A program made the position numbers and the translations under genes. 36,860 nt of DNA from assembly GCA_026388765.1 (NCBI GenBank), contig JAPLJC010000238.1, forward strand, positions 1 through 36,860, written 5' to 3'. Below, one piece after another: positions 11,201 to 18,367 of this stretch. Numbering within the stretch: the stretch's first letter is position 1; each line of letters starts with the position of its first letter. Source of the DNA: Deltaproteobacteria bacterium. GTDB lineage: Bacteria > Desulfobacterota > Desulfobaccia > Desulfobaccales > 0-14-0-80-60-11. The notes under the pieces were generated by a model that saw only the letters and a program-made list of their open reading frames with translations, was not told the DNA's origin and did no database searches.

Positions 11201-11683
11201 TTCGCAGAAACCCGCGGCCACCACCTTTTGCAAGAGGGACTCGAACCCCTGGCTATAATAGGACAGCAGCCCTTTGTAGCCGTCATAATCCTGATAATCC
11301 TCGAGACTGAGGGGTTCGATTTTCCCTAAGAGTTCGGAAATCCGAACAGTTTGGCCTTCGTAATAGGTTTTGAAATCTTTGCCCACGGTCCAGCGCCGCA
11401 CCGGCCGGTGTTCCTCCAGGTGGCTTTGGACGATGCGGGGCGCCATATCCGGGGTCACCAACTCATACAAGCTGATATCGCCGTGGTGGCGCACCTCCAC
11501 CATGACATCCCGGCCCTCGATGCCCCGCCAGCCCATCAAGTTCACGTCCAGGGGTCCCAATTCGTCAAAGCCCCGCTGCTTTAGGGCCGCGACGAAGGCG
11601 TCCCGTACGGCTTCGGCTTCTTCCAAACCGCGGCCGGGGAAGGTGAAGATGTTAATCTGGAGTTGGGAGTCCTCGATGACCAT
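8291..11683 (-). CDS. NuoF-like/GltD-like fusion flavoprotein with C-terminal ferredoxin domain
   Basis: A 1130-aa soluble protein. Residues about 1-105 resemble the thioredoxin-like 2Fe-2S domain found before NuoF/HydB, but without any cysteine. About 110-520 follow NuoF (RISELLGKIEP, the SLBB region, CREGLLQIGDLL, AGCSLG), yet the FMN loop NADEGEPG is NAAPPFAG, the GEETALL stretch is EDEDLFI, and the N3-cluster motif SCGxCxxC keeps only its last two cysteines. About 530-960 is a GltD/NfnB-type FAD/NAD(P)H oxidoreductase with N-terminal Fe-S cysteines, GSGPAGLSCA (near 620) and GGGNAAMDTA (near 753). About 985-1060 holds two 4Fe-4S motifs (CIRCGACERVC, CIACGACAQACP), and a zinc-ribbon-like end follows. 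It is the last gene of the operon and probably links the Mo subunit to NAD(P)H or ferredoxin. Confidence 0.85.
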   Translation of the reverse strand: MVIEDSQLQINIFTFPGRGLEEAEAVRDAFVAALKQRGFDELGPLDVNLMGWRGIEGRDVMVEVRHHGDISLYELVTPDMAPRIVQSHLEEHRPVRRWTVGKDFKTYYEGQTVRISELLGKIEPLSLEDYQDYDGYKGLLSYYSQGFESLLQKVVAAGFCELSRTRSAPCGVAWCTLRAENQRPILVVNAAPPFAGATAEMLLLEGCPHQVLEGILLAAKTLHIEAAVVYLPSDATLAAARLQAAWTQLLESHILPEPPPLQLTVVSGEARFLVEDEDLFIQSLQSLLPRDFLEHHPEPVWLLHSLGTVASLPFIAQTPVSTFRKLGIACSSGTLIFRLMGAVEHPGFVEVNVSSTLEEVINGPGGGFRHGPKPKAIMVGGGLGGIYPLHLLKLSLNHETMLEMGGSLALGTIQVLDERDCIVARARKNVQFLLKQPGAQCAGCREGLLQIGDLLDRIAAGTATPQTLKELELACESLKGKAGCSLGRLAVNPILTSLHYFPDEYRMHTDNKHCPARVCPNLLLAPCHAACPAGIDIPSYLALVAQGRFVEALEVIRQDNPFPWICGLICPHPCERHCVRRHLDQPLNIKYLKAFVADYASRHGEYAPLKPEKANGHKVAIIGSGPAGLSCAHYLALRGYGVTVFEALAEAGGLFMAGIPEYRLPREVVRREVDLIRSLGVEIRTGVTVGADVTLEEMRRQGYEAFFLGIGAHLGYKLKIEGEDQFPQVYDVISFLRQVNLGVKEKPAAKVVVIGGGNAAMDTARTCVRLGCREVHVSYRRTRKEMPAHPEEIEQALEEGVQIHFLTVPIKIGGENGRVAYLECLQAELGRPDASGRRRPLPISDSNYRIEVGAVITAIGQQPDFCPFPEPPVQTSPWCTIVTEPGSTCTNVPDIFAGGDAVTGPATAVEAVAAGKQAALEIHHYLSGDPSPMPRFSPQKRARVDFLAIPAEDKIAGGRVPIPLLDQEERRHSFDRVELDYTPEEARSEAQRCLRCDACIRCGACERVCRDAMQVHALKFTQISPAERLLSDYQRAGERCIACGACAQACPTGAIDYVEGPDHREVRLCGTVLNRLEAPRCQGCGGPLPPARYLDYVTAHSDAVMGKQVLRRLCPHCAREKRAAAFVKLP

Positions 11684-11702
11684 TTACCTAATAACCTCCT
11701 TC

Positions 11703-11783
11703 CAGTTGCGGGAAACCGGCTGAGAGGGCAGGTCAGGGGCAACCTCCTGCCAAAGAGGTTGCCAGGCAGATTTCCCGCAACTG
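11703..11783 (-). promoter_or_regulatory. Nested hairpin between the Fe-S and flavoprotein genes
   Basis: Perfect 13-bp arms CAGTTGCGGGAAA (11703-11715) and TTTCCCGCAACTG (11771-11783) enclose a second perfect hairpin, GGCAACCTC (11738-11746) with GAGGTTGCC (11755-11763). In the mRNA the structure sits directly before the AAGGAGGTT ribosome site of the flavoprotein gene. There is no U-tract. It could set subunit ratios by blocking 3' decay, by RNA processing or by translational control. Confidence 0.7.
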
Positions 11784-11799
11784 AAAGTTCTTGAACACT

Positions 11800-12324
11800 T
11801 CACCGGGCGCTGACCACGGTCTCTAGCTCAAAGGCCACGGTTTTGGCAAAGCGCTCCCGGCGGCTTTGGTCCAATTTGTCGGCCCGGCCGAAATGGAGGC
11901 AATGAGTGACGCACTTGGTCACACAGGCGGGCAACAGGCCCTGGTCCACCCGGTCCATGCAGTAGTCGCATTTCACTACCCTACCACTCTCCGGATTCCA
12001 TTGGGGGGCGCCCCAGGGACAGGCGGTGATGCAGCTTTTACAGCCTACGCAGAGAGCCGGCTCCACAAAGACGATGCCGTCTTTGGGACGCTTGCGCATG
12101 GCCCCGGTGGGGCAGACAGAGACGCACCAGGGCTCTTCGCAGTGAAAACAGGGCATGAACACGAAGGCCCCTCGGGGCACGGCGCCCACCATTTTGGGAC
12201 CCACCGGCATGATCTGGCCCAGTCTCGGCCCCAGAGACAGGCCTTTATTGGTCTTGCAATGCACTTCACAGCTCAGACAGCCGATGCATCTCTTCTGGTC
12301 TTGAGTGAGGTAATACAGACTCAT
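11800..12324 (-). CDS. Four-cluster ferredoxin-like electron-transfer subunit (PhsB/DmsB family)
   Basis: A 174-aa Fe-S protein of the HybA/DmsB/PhsB type that relays electrons from a molybdopterin subunit. Four 4Fe-4S motifs are visible: CIGCLSCEVHC near the N-terminus, CFHCEEPWCVSVCP, CVGCKSCITACP, and a final group containing CDYCMDR and ACVTKCVTHC. It lacks a signal peptide and so is cytoplasmic like its partner. It lies 19 bp after the Mo oxidoreductase gene. GGAGG precedes the ATG. Confidence 0.93.
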   Translation of the reverse strand: MSLYYLTQDQKRCIGCLSCEVHCKTNKGLSLGPRLGQIMPVGPKMVGAVPRGAFVFMPCFHCEEPWCVSVCPTGAMRKRPKDGIVFVEPALCVGCKSCITACPWGAPQWNPESGRVVKCDYCMDRVDQGLLPACVTKCVTHCLHFGRADKLDQSRRERFAKTVAFELETVVSAR

Positions 12325-12343
12325 TAGTGTTCCTCCGAGAAAC

Positions 12344-14431
12344 TCAGGTCAGGGGGCGCACTTGCACCATGGTCTCGTGCAGGCCCGGGCTGCCCCCCAC
12401 CGGGTCGGAGACGTTCTCCTGGAGCAGGGCGTCGCTGGCGCCCTTCAGGTAGCAGCGGGTTTGGGCCGGCACGGTCTTGCCGAAGCCGTGCAGCATGAAC
12501 ACCGCTTCCGGATGGATGAAATCCGTCACCTTGGCCTTGATCTTGCCGACACCCACGGGCGAAGCCACTTCGACATAGGCGCCGTTTTTTATCTCCAAAC
12601 GGTCGGCCGCCTGCGCATTGATCCACAATTCATTTTCCGGCACCAATTCGTTCAAGTGGAGGTTGTTCTGGGTGGAGATGTGGGTATGCGCCGCACAGCG
12701 CCCGACTATCAGGCGGAAACGTCCTGCGGGCGGCGCCGGCATCGGGGTATAAGGCACAAAGGAGGGAAAACCGGCGTTCTCCATCAAAGAACTCACCAAC
12801 TCAATTTTGCCGGAGGGAGTTTTGAACTTGATCCCGTCTTTCCGGTCCCAGAGCAGAGTCTTGTCGGTCAAGGCCACAAACCCCTTGGCGTTGAAATCCT
12901 CGATCTTGACCCCCAGATTCTTTAGCTGAAAATTCCAGATATCCTCGATGGTCTCGTAAGGAAAGTACTGCCCCAGGCCCAGGCGCTGGGCCAGTTTCTT
13001 GATGATCAGCCAGGCCGGCAGGGAATCGTAGCGGGGCGTCACCGCCTGCCGGCGCATGAAAAGCGAGGGCTTGAGGCCCGTGACCGTCTGGATGCAGTCG
13101 TTTCGCTCCAAATACATCGGCTCCGGCAGAATGACGTCGGCATACCAGGCAGTTTGGCTGAAGTTTACTTCAATGGCGACGATGAGGTCCAGTTTATCAA
13201 GGGCCTGACGGGTGGCGGTGGAATCGGGGATGGACACCAGCGGGTCGAAGCGGTTGGCGATCAAGGCCTTGAGGGGATAGGGGTCTTCATTCAGGATGGC
13301 CGGGGCCAACTGCTGGGCGTTGCCGTGGAAGGCATTGATAATGGGAAACCGCGCCTCTCCCGCCCCATCGAACCGAGGGTGGGTAATCTTGGGGAATTCC
13401 TGGTCGGAATACTTGCTGACACCAGCATGACCCGCGTCTTTAGGGGTTTTCTTGAAAATTAGGCCGCCTTTGGCCTCGATGCTGCCCATCAAGGCATTCA
13501 ACATGATAATGGAGCGGCGGGTATAGATATCATTGGTATAGTGCGAACTCCGATAGCCGAAATGGAAGGCCACCGCGGGTTTGTCTGCCGCCGCGTCCCG
13601 GGCCAGGGCGACGATTTCCCCGGCCGGGATGCCCGTTTCCTGTTCCGCCCATTCGGGAGTGTAAGGTTCCACAAAGGCCTGGAGCTCGGCCAGGCCGGTA
13701 ACCCAGCGTTGGACGTATTCCTGGTCGTAGAGCCGCTCTTTCAAGATGGTCCGGATCAGGGCGTAATTGAGGGCCAGGTCGGTGCCGGGACGAATCATCC
13801 AGTAGCGATCGGCCTTGGTGGCGGTGACGGAGACCCGGGGGTCGATATAGGTTAGTTTGGCCCCCTTTTCCATGGAGTCCAGGAGGCTATTGGTGGCCTT
13901 CATGTTATCCAGGGATTCCAGAAGGTTACGCCCATACAAGATCAAGTGCCGGGTGTTGGCATAATCCACGCCCACCTCTGCAGGCCAGTAGGTGTAGCCC
14001 GTCAAGGCACCAATGGCGGTGAGCGACGAACCCCGGCACAGGGATTCATGGGTAAAATGGTTGGGAGAGCCCAATCCATTCATAAAGGCCCTGACGATGT
14101 GGGTGTTGAGATTGTTCCGCTCCCCCCAGAGGACGCTCTGGGGGCCGTGTTTCTTGACGATCTTTTTGAGTTTTTCGGCGACATAATCCAGGGCCTCATC
14201 CCAGGTGGCCCGCCGCCACTGCCCGGCCCCCCGAGCGCCGGTGCGGATCATGGGGTACTGGGGCCGCTCGTGGTCGTGCAGCAGGCTCAGGCCGGCGGAG
14301 CCTTTGGCGCACAAACCGCGGTCAACATGGGGATTGCCTTCGATCCAGATAACATCGTCATTTTCAACCAGCACCCGGATGGGGCAGCGTTGCGTACACA
14401 TGAAGCAGATGCTGTAGACTTCCTTGGCCAT
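12344..14431 (-). CDS. Cytoplasmic molybdopterin (Mo-bisPGD) oxidoreductase, PhsA/PsrA/SoeA-like
   Basis: A 695-aa catalytic subunit of the DMSO reductase superfamily. The N-terminal 4Fe-4S ligands are C9, C12, C16 and C41. C132, in HESLCRGSS, is the likely Mo ligand, as in the sulfur-oxyanion and formate branches. Later family motifs include VILPEPMYLERND and TPSGKIEL, then a C-terminal cofactor-binding barrel. It has no Tat signal, so it works inside the cell, unlike periplasmic PhsA/PsrA. With a TauE-type permease and an alkyl sulfatase nearby, a sulfur oxyanion or organosulfur compound is a reasonable substrate guess, but the sequence does not fix it. Formate dehydrogenase seems less likely because the usual Cys/Sec-His-Gly motif is absent. 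The second subunit follows immediately. Confidence 0.9.
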   Translation of the reverse strand: MAKEVYSICFMCTQRCPIRVLVENDDVIWIEGNPHVDRGLCAKGSAGLSLLHDHERPQYPMIRTGARGAGQWRRATWDEALDYVAEKLKKIVKKHGPQSVLWGERNNLNTHIVRAFMNGLGSPNHFTHESLCRGSSLTAIGALTGYTYWPAEVGVDYANTRHLILYGRNLLESLDNMKATNSLLDSMEKGAKLTYIDPRVSVTATKADRYWMIRPGTDLALNYALIRTILKERLYDQEYVQRWVTGLAELQAFVEPYTPEWAEQETGIPAGEIVALARDAAADKPAVAFHFGYRSSHYTNDIYTRRSIIMLNALMGSIEAKGGLIFKKTPKDAGHAGVSKYSDQEFPKITHPRFDGAGEARFPIINAFHGNAQQLAPAILNEDPYPLKALIANRFDPLVSIPDSTATRQALDKLDLIVAIEVNFSQTAWYADVILPEPMYLERNDCIQTVTGLKPSLFMRRQAVTPRYDSLPAWLIIKKLAQRLGLGQYFPYETIEDIWNFQLKNLGVKIEDFNAKGFVALTDKTLLWDRKDGIKFKTPSGKIELVSSLMENAGFPSFVPYTPMPAPPAGRFRLIVGRCAAHTHISTQNNLHLNELVPENELWINAQAADRLEIKNGAYVEVASPVGVGKIKAKVTDFIHPEAVFMLHGFGKTVPAQTRCYLKGASDALLQENVSDPVGGSPGLHETMVQVRPLT

Positions 14432-14519
14432 AACAACCCTTCCTGATATCTTTGTCGTTTTTTTTTATTTTATCATATTAGTGGTTAAACAATATATTGT
14501 GGGGAACAATCAAAACGGC

Positions 14520-15077
14520 CTAACCCTTCCGTTGCCTTGCAACCTCGGGCGGGTCGTAGCTGTCCAGGATGGTCTTGAGGCGCCGGAAATGCGGCAGCCG
14601 GTGTTTGACCTTCCTGAACAGGAGATAAACCGGGAGATAGAGCAGGATAAAGACGCCGATATAGCCCAGGGAGTAGCCGCCGAGCAGTGGGAACGCCAGT
14701 CCGGCGAAGCGGTACTGCATCCAGGCCAGGATAAAAAAGATGGGCCACAGAAAGGCAGCCGATAGGGCGATCTGCATGAAAAAGGATTTGCCGAAGGCGT
14801 CGTTGGCCACTTTGTTGGCGGCCCGGTAGGTGTCCTTATCGCCTTCGGCCAGGGCCTCCAGGGACAGGATCTGGTATCGGTCCGCCTCCGCGGTGGCCCG
14901 GTCGATGTGCTTGCGGACGGCCAGAAACGCCAGGGAGATACAGCATTCCCCGATGAACATGGCCTGGCAGGCCAGGACCAGGGTGCCCAAGAGAAAATCC
15001 ACCGGAGCGTGGCCGGTGATCCGGTAAAACCAGATCAAGTAGGGGTCCAGAGCCAGAAAGAACGGAGACATTTGCAT
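14520..15077 (-). CDS. Small integral membrane protein of unknown function
   Basis: A 185-aa protein with about three or four hydrophobic segments (roughly residues 28-52, 103-122, 127-148) separated by a charged cytoplasmic helix with many Glu, Asp and Lys (about 55-100), and a basic C-terminal tail. It begins MQMSPFFLALDPYLIWFYRI. It lies between the TauE permease (48-bp gap) and the Mo oxidoreductase (88-bp gap) on the same strand, so it belongs to the operon. I do not recognise a named family. It could be a partner of the permease or a membrane tether for the Mo complex. Confidence 0.75.
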   Translation of the reverse strand: MQMSPFFLALDPYLIWFYRITGHAPVDFLLGTLVLACQAMFIGECCISLAFLAVRKHIDRATAEADRYQILSLEALAEGDKDTYRAANKVANDAFGKSFFMQIALSAAFLWPIFFILAWMQYRFAGLAFPLLGGYSLGYIGVFILLYLPVYLLFRKVKHRLPHFRRLKTILDSYDPPEVARQRKG

Positions 15078-15125
15078 AAGGCGCCTTGGCCGGGGGCGGG
15101 CTACAGAGGCCCCCTCACCTGAAGA

Positions 15126-16289
15126 TTACATCCCCGGCATGATCGAGTAGCCCAAGAAGCCCTTGGTCACGTAGCCCACGCCGACGTATACCGCCAGAGC
15201 CACAAAGATGCGTTTCAGCCAGATTTCCGGGATGTACTTGGAGGTCATGGGTCCAAGAATGGAGCCGATGAAAATCCCGATCAATTCGGTGCCCACCAGG
15301 ATCGGATCCATGGGCACACTTTTCACGAACATGAAGGTAAAAATCGAGGTGATCATGCTCACCAGCACCGCCAGGGCCGAGGTGCCGGCCACGATAAACA
15401 TGGGCAATCCCGCCACGGAGGTCAGGAAGGGCACGTAAAGGAAGCCGCCGCCCACCCCGATAAAAGCGGAAATGGCGGCGATAAAGAAGCCGCCCAGCAC
15501 GGGCCACACGGGATTAAAGGAAAATTCCTGGCCATAAAAGGTAAAGACGATCTTGCTGAGGCCCCAACTGGTGACATAAACTCCCTTGGCATGTTCGGCC
15601 GAAACCGCCGCAGTCTTTTTAATATGGGCCTCCTCAAAGGCCTTGGCCGCGGCCTTGGCTGCTTTCTTCCTGGCTTGCCCGGCAGGCGTGGTTTCATAAA
15701 ACAGGACGAAGGCCACGGCAAAGACCACGATGCCGAAGTAACCTATGTACATGCTCAGATTAATCTTGCCCGCGGTGAGCACCGGAATGAGGTAGGCGCC
15801 GGCTACGCCCCCCCCGGCCAGACAAAGCCCGAGGGGCAATACCAGCCGTCCCATGCGATAGTAGGTAATGGAGGAGATGAGGGCGGACAACCCCACCAGG
15901 TACTGGTTGCACACCCGGATGGAGTCGGTGAGCAACTTGTTCAGCGGGGGGCTGGTGCTTTTAAAGCTCCGGCCGTAATCGGCCAGGCCGAAGACGGTAA
16001 TATGGCCGACCCCCGCCATCACGCCGCCAAAGGCGCCCACCGAGGAGAAGATCCAGCCGACCCAGATGCCCCACAGAATATAAAACAGGAAGAAATGATG
16101 CGGCGCGCCGGGAATCCCCATGAAGCCCTGAGGGGCGCCCGGATGGATCATCCCCGGACCCTCGCCCACCGGGGTCTTGGCGATGGCCTCCTCCAGCTTG
16201 CCCGCCAGGGCCGGCTCGGCCAGCAGCAAGGTGGCCAGCACTGCCAAAGCGGCCAAGACCCCAATGGTCAGCAGATTTTTTTTCGACAT
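15126..16289 (-). CDS. TauE/SafE-family permease (putative sulfite/organosulfur exporter)
   Basis: A 387-aa polytopic inner-membrane protein of the TauE/SafE (DUF81) family, members of which export sulfite, sulfoacetate and similar anions. The family's glycine-rich motif is visible twice: FSSVGAFGGVMAGVG near the first half and FIGVGGGFLYVPFL in the second. An N-terminal hydrophobic segment ending AEPALA looks like a signal peptide or first helix. A charged Ala/Lys/Glu-rich loop (about 205-240) separates the halves. I chose ATG 16289 because GGAGG lies five bases upstream; a TTG 12 bases earlier would sit on that ribosome site. It is the first gene of the operon, about 100 nt from a sigma-54 promoter. 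Confidence 0.9.
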   Translation of the reverse strand: MSKKNLLTIGVLAALAVLATLLLAEPALAGKLEEAIAKTPVGEGPGMIHPGAPQGFMGIPGAPHHFFLFYILWGIWVGWIFSSVGAFGGVMAGVGHITVFGLADYGRSFKSTSPPLNKLLTDSIRVCNQYLVGLSALISSITYYRMGRLVLPLGLCLAGGGVAGAYLIPVLTAGKINLSMYIGYFGIVVFAVAFVLFYETTPAGQARKKAAKAAAKAFEEAHIKKTAAVSAEHAKGVYVTSWGLSKIVFTFYGQEFSFNPVWPVLGGFFIAAISAFIGVGGGFLYVPFLTSVAGLPMFIVAGTSALAVLVSMITSIFTFMFVKSVPMDPILVGTELIGIFIGSILGPMTSKYIPEIWLKRIFVALAVYVGVGYVTKGFLGYSIMPGM

Positions 16290-16349
16290 ACCAACCTCCA
16301 AATCTATAAAAATGTCAGAAGATTAATTAATTGACCGGTATTTGGCGGC

Positions 16350-16366
16350 CTGGCAAGAATTGCCAG
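16350..16366. promoter_or_regulatory. Hairpin in the leader of the TauE-Mo operon
   Basis: CTGGCAA and TTGCCAG arms with a 3-nt centre, between the sigma-54 promoter and the permease start. It resembles a sigma-54 element but the GG-to-GC spacing is two bases short. An operator or RNA structure is more likely. Confidence 0.45.
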
Positions 16367-16398
16367 CTCTTGTCGCGATTAACTCAGCAGAGAACCTG

Positions 16399-16414
16399 AG
16401 CAAGAACCCTGCCA
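16399..16414 (-). promoter_or_regulatory. Sigma-54 promoter of the TauE-Mo operon
   Basis: On the minus strand this reads TGGCAGGGTTCTTGCT, a very close match to the -24/-12 consensus TGGCACG-N4-TTGCW with correct GG-to-GC spacing. Transcription should start near 16388, leaving a leader of about 100 nt before the permease ATG. The adjacent divergent gene encodes a sigma-54 activator, which supports the call. Confidence 0.8.
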
Positions 16415-16489
16415 GTATTAGGAAATGGCCAACAAATTGGTAACATAGCGATATTATTATGAGTTTTACCATATCTCTTATAAAAAGAT

Positions 16490-16549
16490 TTGACAATGTT
16501 AACGTTTATGATTAACGTACGTTAACGATTTAACGGTTTAACTTTAACC
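16490..16549. promoter_or_regulatory. TTAACG box cluster, candidate activator binding site, overlapping the activator promoter
   Basis: TTAAC(G/C) occurs at 16499, 16512, 16522, 16530, 16538 and 16544. The middle pair forms the perfect 14-bp palindrome TTAACGTACGTTAA (16512-16525). The cluster is about 110-160 bp upstream of the sigma-54 start site, the usual place for an enhancer. A consensus -35 TTGACA (16490-16495) for the divergent activator gene overlaps it, so autoregulation is likely. Confidence 0.65.
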
Positions 16550-16587
16550 CGAGAATAAGCTAAGCAAACGTCTCGCCAGGAGTCCTG

Positions 16588-18096
16588 ATGAAACCACTGC
16601 CGGACGCGGTCCCCCTGGAGAATTCTCTGTTCGACGGAGAACCGGAGCAGTTCTGGAAGACCGTCATCGACACCATGCTAGACGGTCTGCTGATCGTGGA
16701 CCCGGAAGGCATCATCCTGGCCGTTAACCAGGCTATGGAGGAGCTTAGCGGCTACCGCCGGGAAGAGCTGGTGGGCCAGTCATGCACCATCTTCAAGTGC
16801 CACCTATGTCTGGATGCCCTGTCCTCCGGGCGGTGCAAGGAGTGCGAACTATTCAAACAGGGCTCTATCCGGCGCCGCAAATGCACCATGGAGAAAAAGG
16901 ACGGCACGGCGCGGCACGTCTTGAAAAATGCCGCGGTCCTGAAGGATCGGACCGGCAAGGTGGTGGCCGGGGTGGAGAATTTCACCGACCTCAGCGAGGT
17001 GGTGGCCAAAGAGCGGGTCATCTCGCATCTGCGCCGGGAACTCAGTTGGGAGGACCAGGCCCGCAGTCTACCGGAAAAGTCCCCAGACATGATGCAGCTC
17101 TTTATCTCCCATTTGCAACGGGAACTCAGCCACGAGGACGCCTTTCACGGCATCATCGGCAGGTCCCCAGTGATGTTGCAGCTCTTTACGCTAATTTCCG
17201 CGGCAGCCCGATCCGAGGCGCCGGTCATTATTTACGGCGAATCCGGCACCGGCAAGGAGCTGGTGGCCACGGCCATCCATCGCCTCAGCCCCAGGTGCCA
17301 GGGCCCCTTCATTAAGGTGAACAGCGCCGCCCTCAACGAGTCGCTGCTGGAGAGCGAACTCTTCGGCCACGTCAAGGGGGCCTTCACCGGGGCCGACCGC
17401 ACCCGGGTGGGGCGCTTCGAGGCGGCCAGCGGCGGTGACATCTTCCTGGATGAGATCGGCGACCTCCCCCAGGCCACCCAGGCCAAGCTCCTCAGGGTTC
17501 TCCAGGAGAAGGTCATAGAAAAGGTGGGAGACCAGGCGCCCATTCGGGTGGATGTGCGGGTTATCACCGCCACCAACAAGGACCTGCACCGCTTAATGGC
17601 GCAGGGTCGCTTCCGGGAGGACCTCTTTTACCGTATCGGCGTCATCCCCATCCATCTCCCCCCCTTGCGGGAGCGCCGGGAAGACCTGCCCCTGCTGGTC
17701 AAGGCCTTCATTGACCGGATTCGCCGCAAGACCCGCAAACCCATCACCGGCATCAGTGAAGAGGCCCTGGAAACTCTGGCCGCTCACGATTGGCCCGGCA
17801 ATGTCCGGGAAGTCATCAACGTCATCGAGTATGCCTTTGTGCTTTGTCCCGAAGGGCTCATTCAGAAGAACCATTTCCCGCCCATGTTGACTCAGAAAGG
17901 CCTGGTTCAGTCCAAAGCGCCTCCGGCGGAAGTTTCAGCCCGGGCCGCAGACGAGCGCCAGCGCCTCATCGCGGCCATCACCCAAACCGGCGGCAAAAAG
18001 AGCGAGGCCGCCCGCCTCCTGGGCCTCAGCCGGGTGACCTTGTGGAAGCTCCTCAAGGCCCACAATATTCAAGTAGACAAGATCATCAGAGGATAA
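16588..18096 (+). CDS. Sigma-54-dependent transcriptional activator, PAS-AAA+-Fis type
   Basis: A 502-aa enhancer-binding protein. An N-terminal PAS domain (about 18-140) carries six cysteines, C66, C71, C74, C83, C86 and C99, suggesting a metal, Fe-S or redox-sensing site. Residues 145-172 and 173-200 are a tandem duplication (16 of 28 identical) of the linker before the AAA+ domain. The AAA+ domain has Walker A GESGTGKE (217-224) and the sigma-54 contact loop GAFTGA (264-269). A Fis-type helix-turn-helix ([15 protein letters not shown]) ends the protein. It has no receiver domain, so it senses its signal directly. It is divergent from the TauE-Mo operon, whose sigma-54 promoter it most likely activates. 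AGGAG precedes the ATG. Confidence 0.93.
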   Translation: MKPLPDAVPLENSLFDGEPEQFWKTVIDTMLDGLLIVDPEGIILAVNQAMEELSGYRREELVGQSCTIFKCHLCLDALSSGRCKECELFKQGSIRRRKCTMEKKDGTARHVLKNAAVLKDRTGKVVAGVENFTDLSEVVAKERVISHLRRELSWEDQARSLPEKSPDMMQLFISHLQRELSHEDAFHGIIGRSPVMLQLFTLISAAARSEAPVIIYGESGTGKELVATAIHRLSPRCQGPFIKVNSAALNESLLESELFGHVKGAFTGADRTRVGRFEAASGGDIFLDEIGDLPQATQAKLLRVLQEKVIEKVGDQAPIRVDVRVITATNKDLHRLMAQGRFREDLFYRIGVIPIHLPPLRERREDLPLLVKAFIDRIRRKTRKPITGISEEALETLAAHDWPGNVREVINVIEYAFVLCPEGLIQKNHFPPMLTQKGLVQSKAPPAEVSARAADERQRLIAAITQTGGKKSEAARLLGLSRVTLWKLLKAHNIQVDKIIRG

Positions 18097-18103
18097 CGAG
18101 GCA

Positions 18104-18117
18104 GTTTTCGGTTTTCA
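18104..18117. repeat. Heptanucleotide repeat, GTTTTCG type (two units)
   Basis: GTTTTCG GTTTTCA directly after the activator stop codon. It is the same family as the array at 35403-35437. Confidence 0.6.
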
Positions 18118-18367
18118 GAGGAAAATATTCTAAAAAATGTCATGGGTCGAACCAAATCGACCCGGCATCCTCTGGTAATGAGCCTTATACTGGCGATAAA
18201 GCTGACGGTCTTCGCATTTCACTCCCGGGTTTGGGCTGCCAGGTTCGGCACCGGGGCTGCTGGGTTATCAAAGCTCCCTGTCCGGCTACCAGCCCGACCC
18301 TGGCTTTTATTGGCGGAATGATTTATAGGTCTATAAGAGGAACGGGCCGGTTCGGGGTAGATGTGCG
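18118..18367. other. Intergenic stretch before the DUF1254 remnant
   Basis: About 250 bases without a believable open frame. Because the next segment is a decayed gene end, this may be further decayed coding sequence, but I could not align it to the family. Confidence 0.35.

Noticed and set aside
12344-14431. Formate dehydrogenase assignment for the Mo subunit
   Set aside because: The candidate Mo ligand context is LCRGSS rather than the Cys/Sec-His-Gly motif of formate dehydrogenases, and the small subunit is PhsB-like; kept as a lesser alternative only.
16350-16366. CTGGCAAGAATTGCCAG as a second sigma-54 promoter
   Set aside because: The GG and GC dinucleotides are two bases too close on both strands; the site at 16399-16414 has correct spacing.
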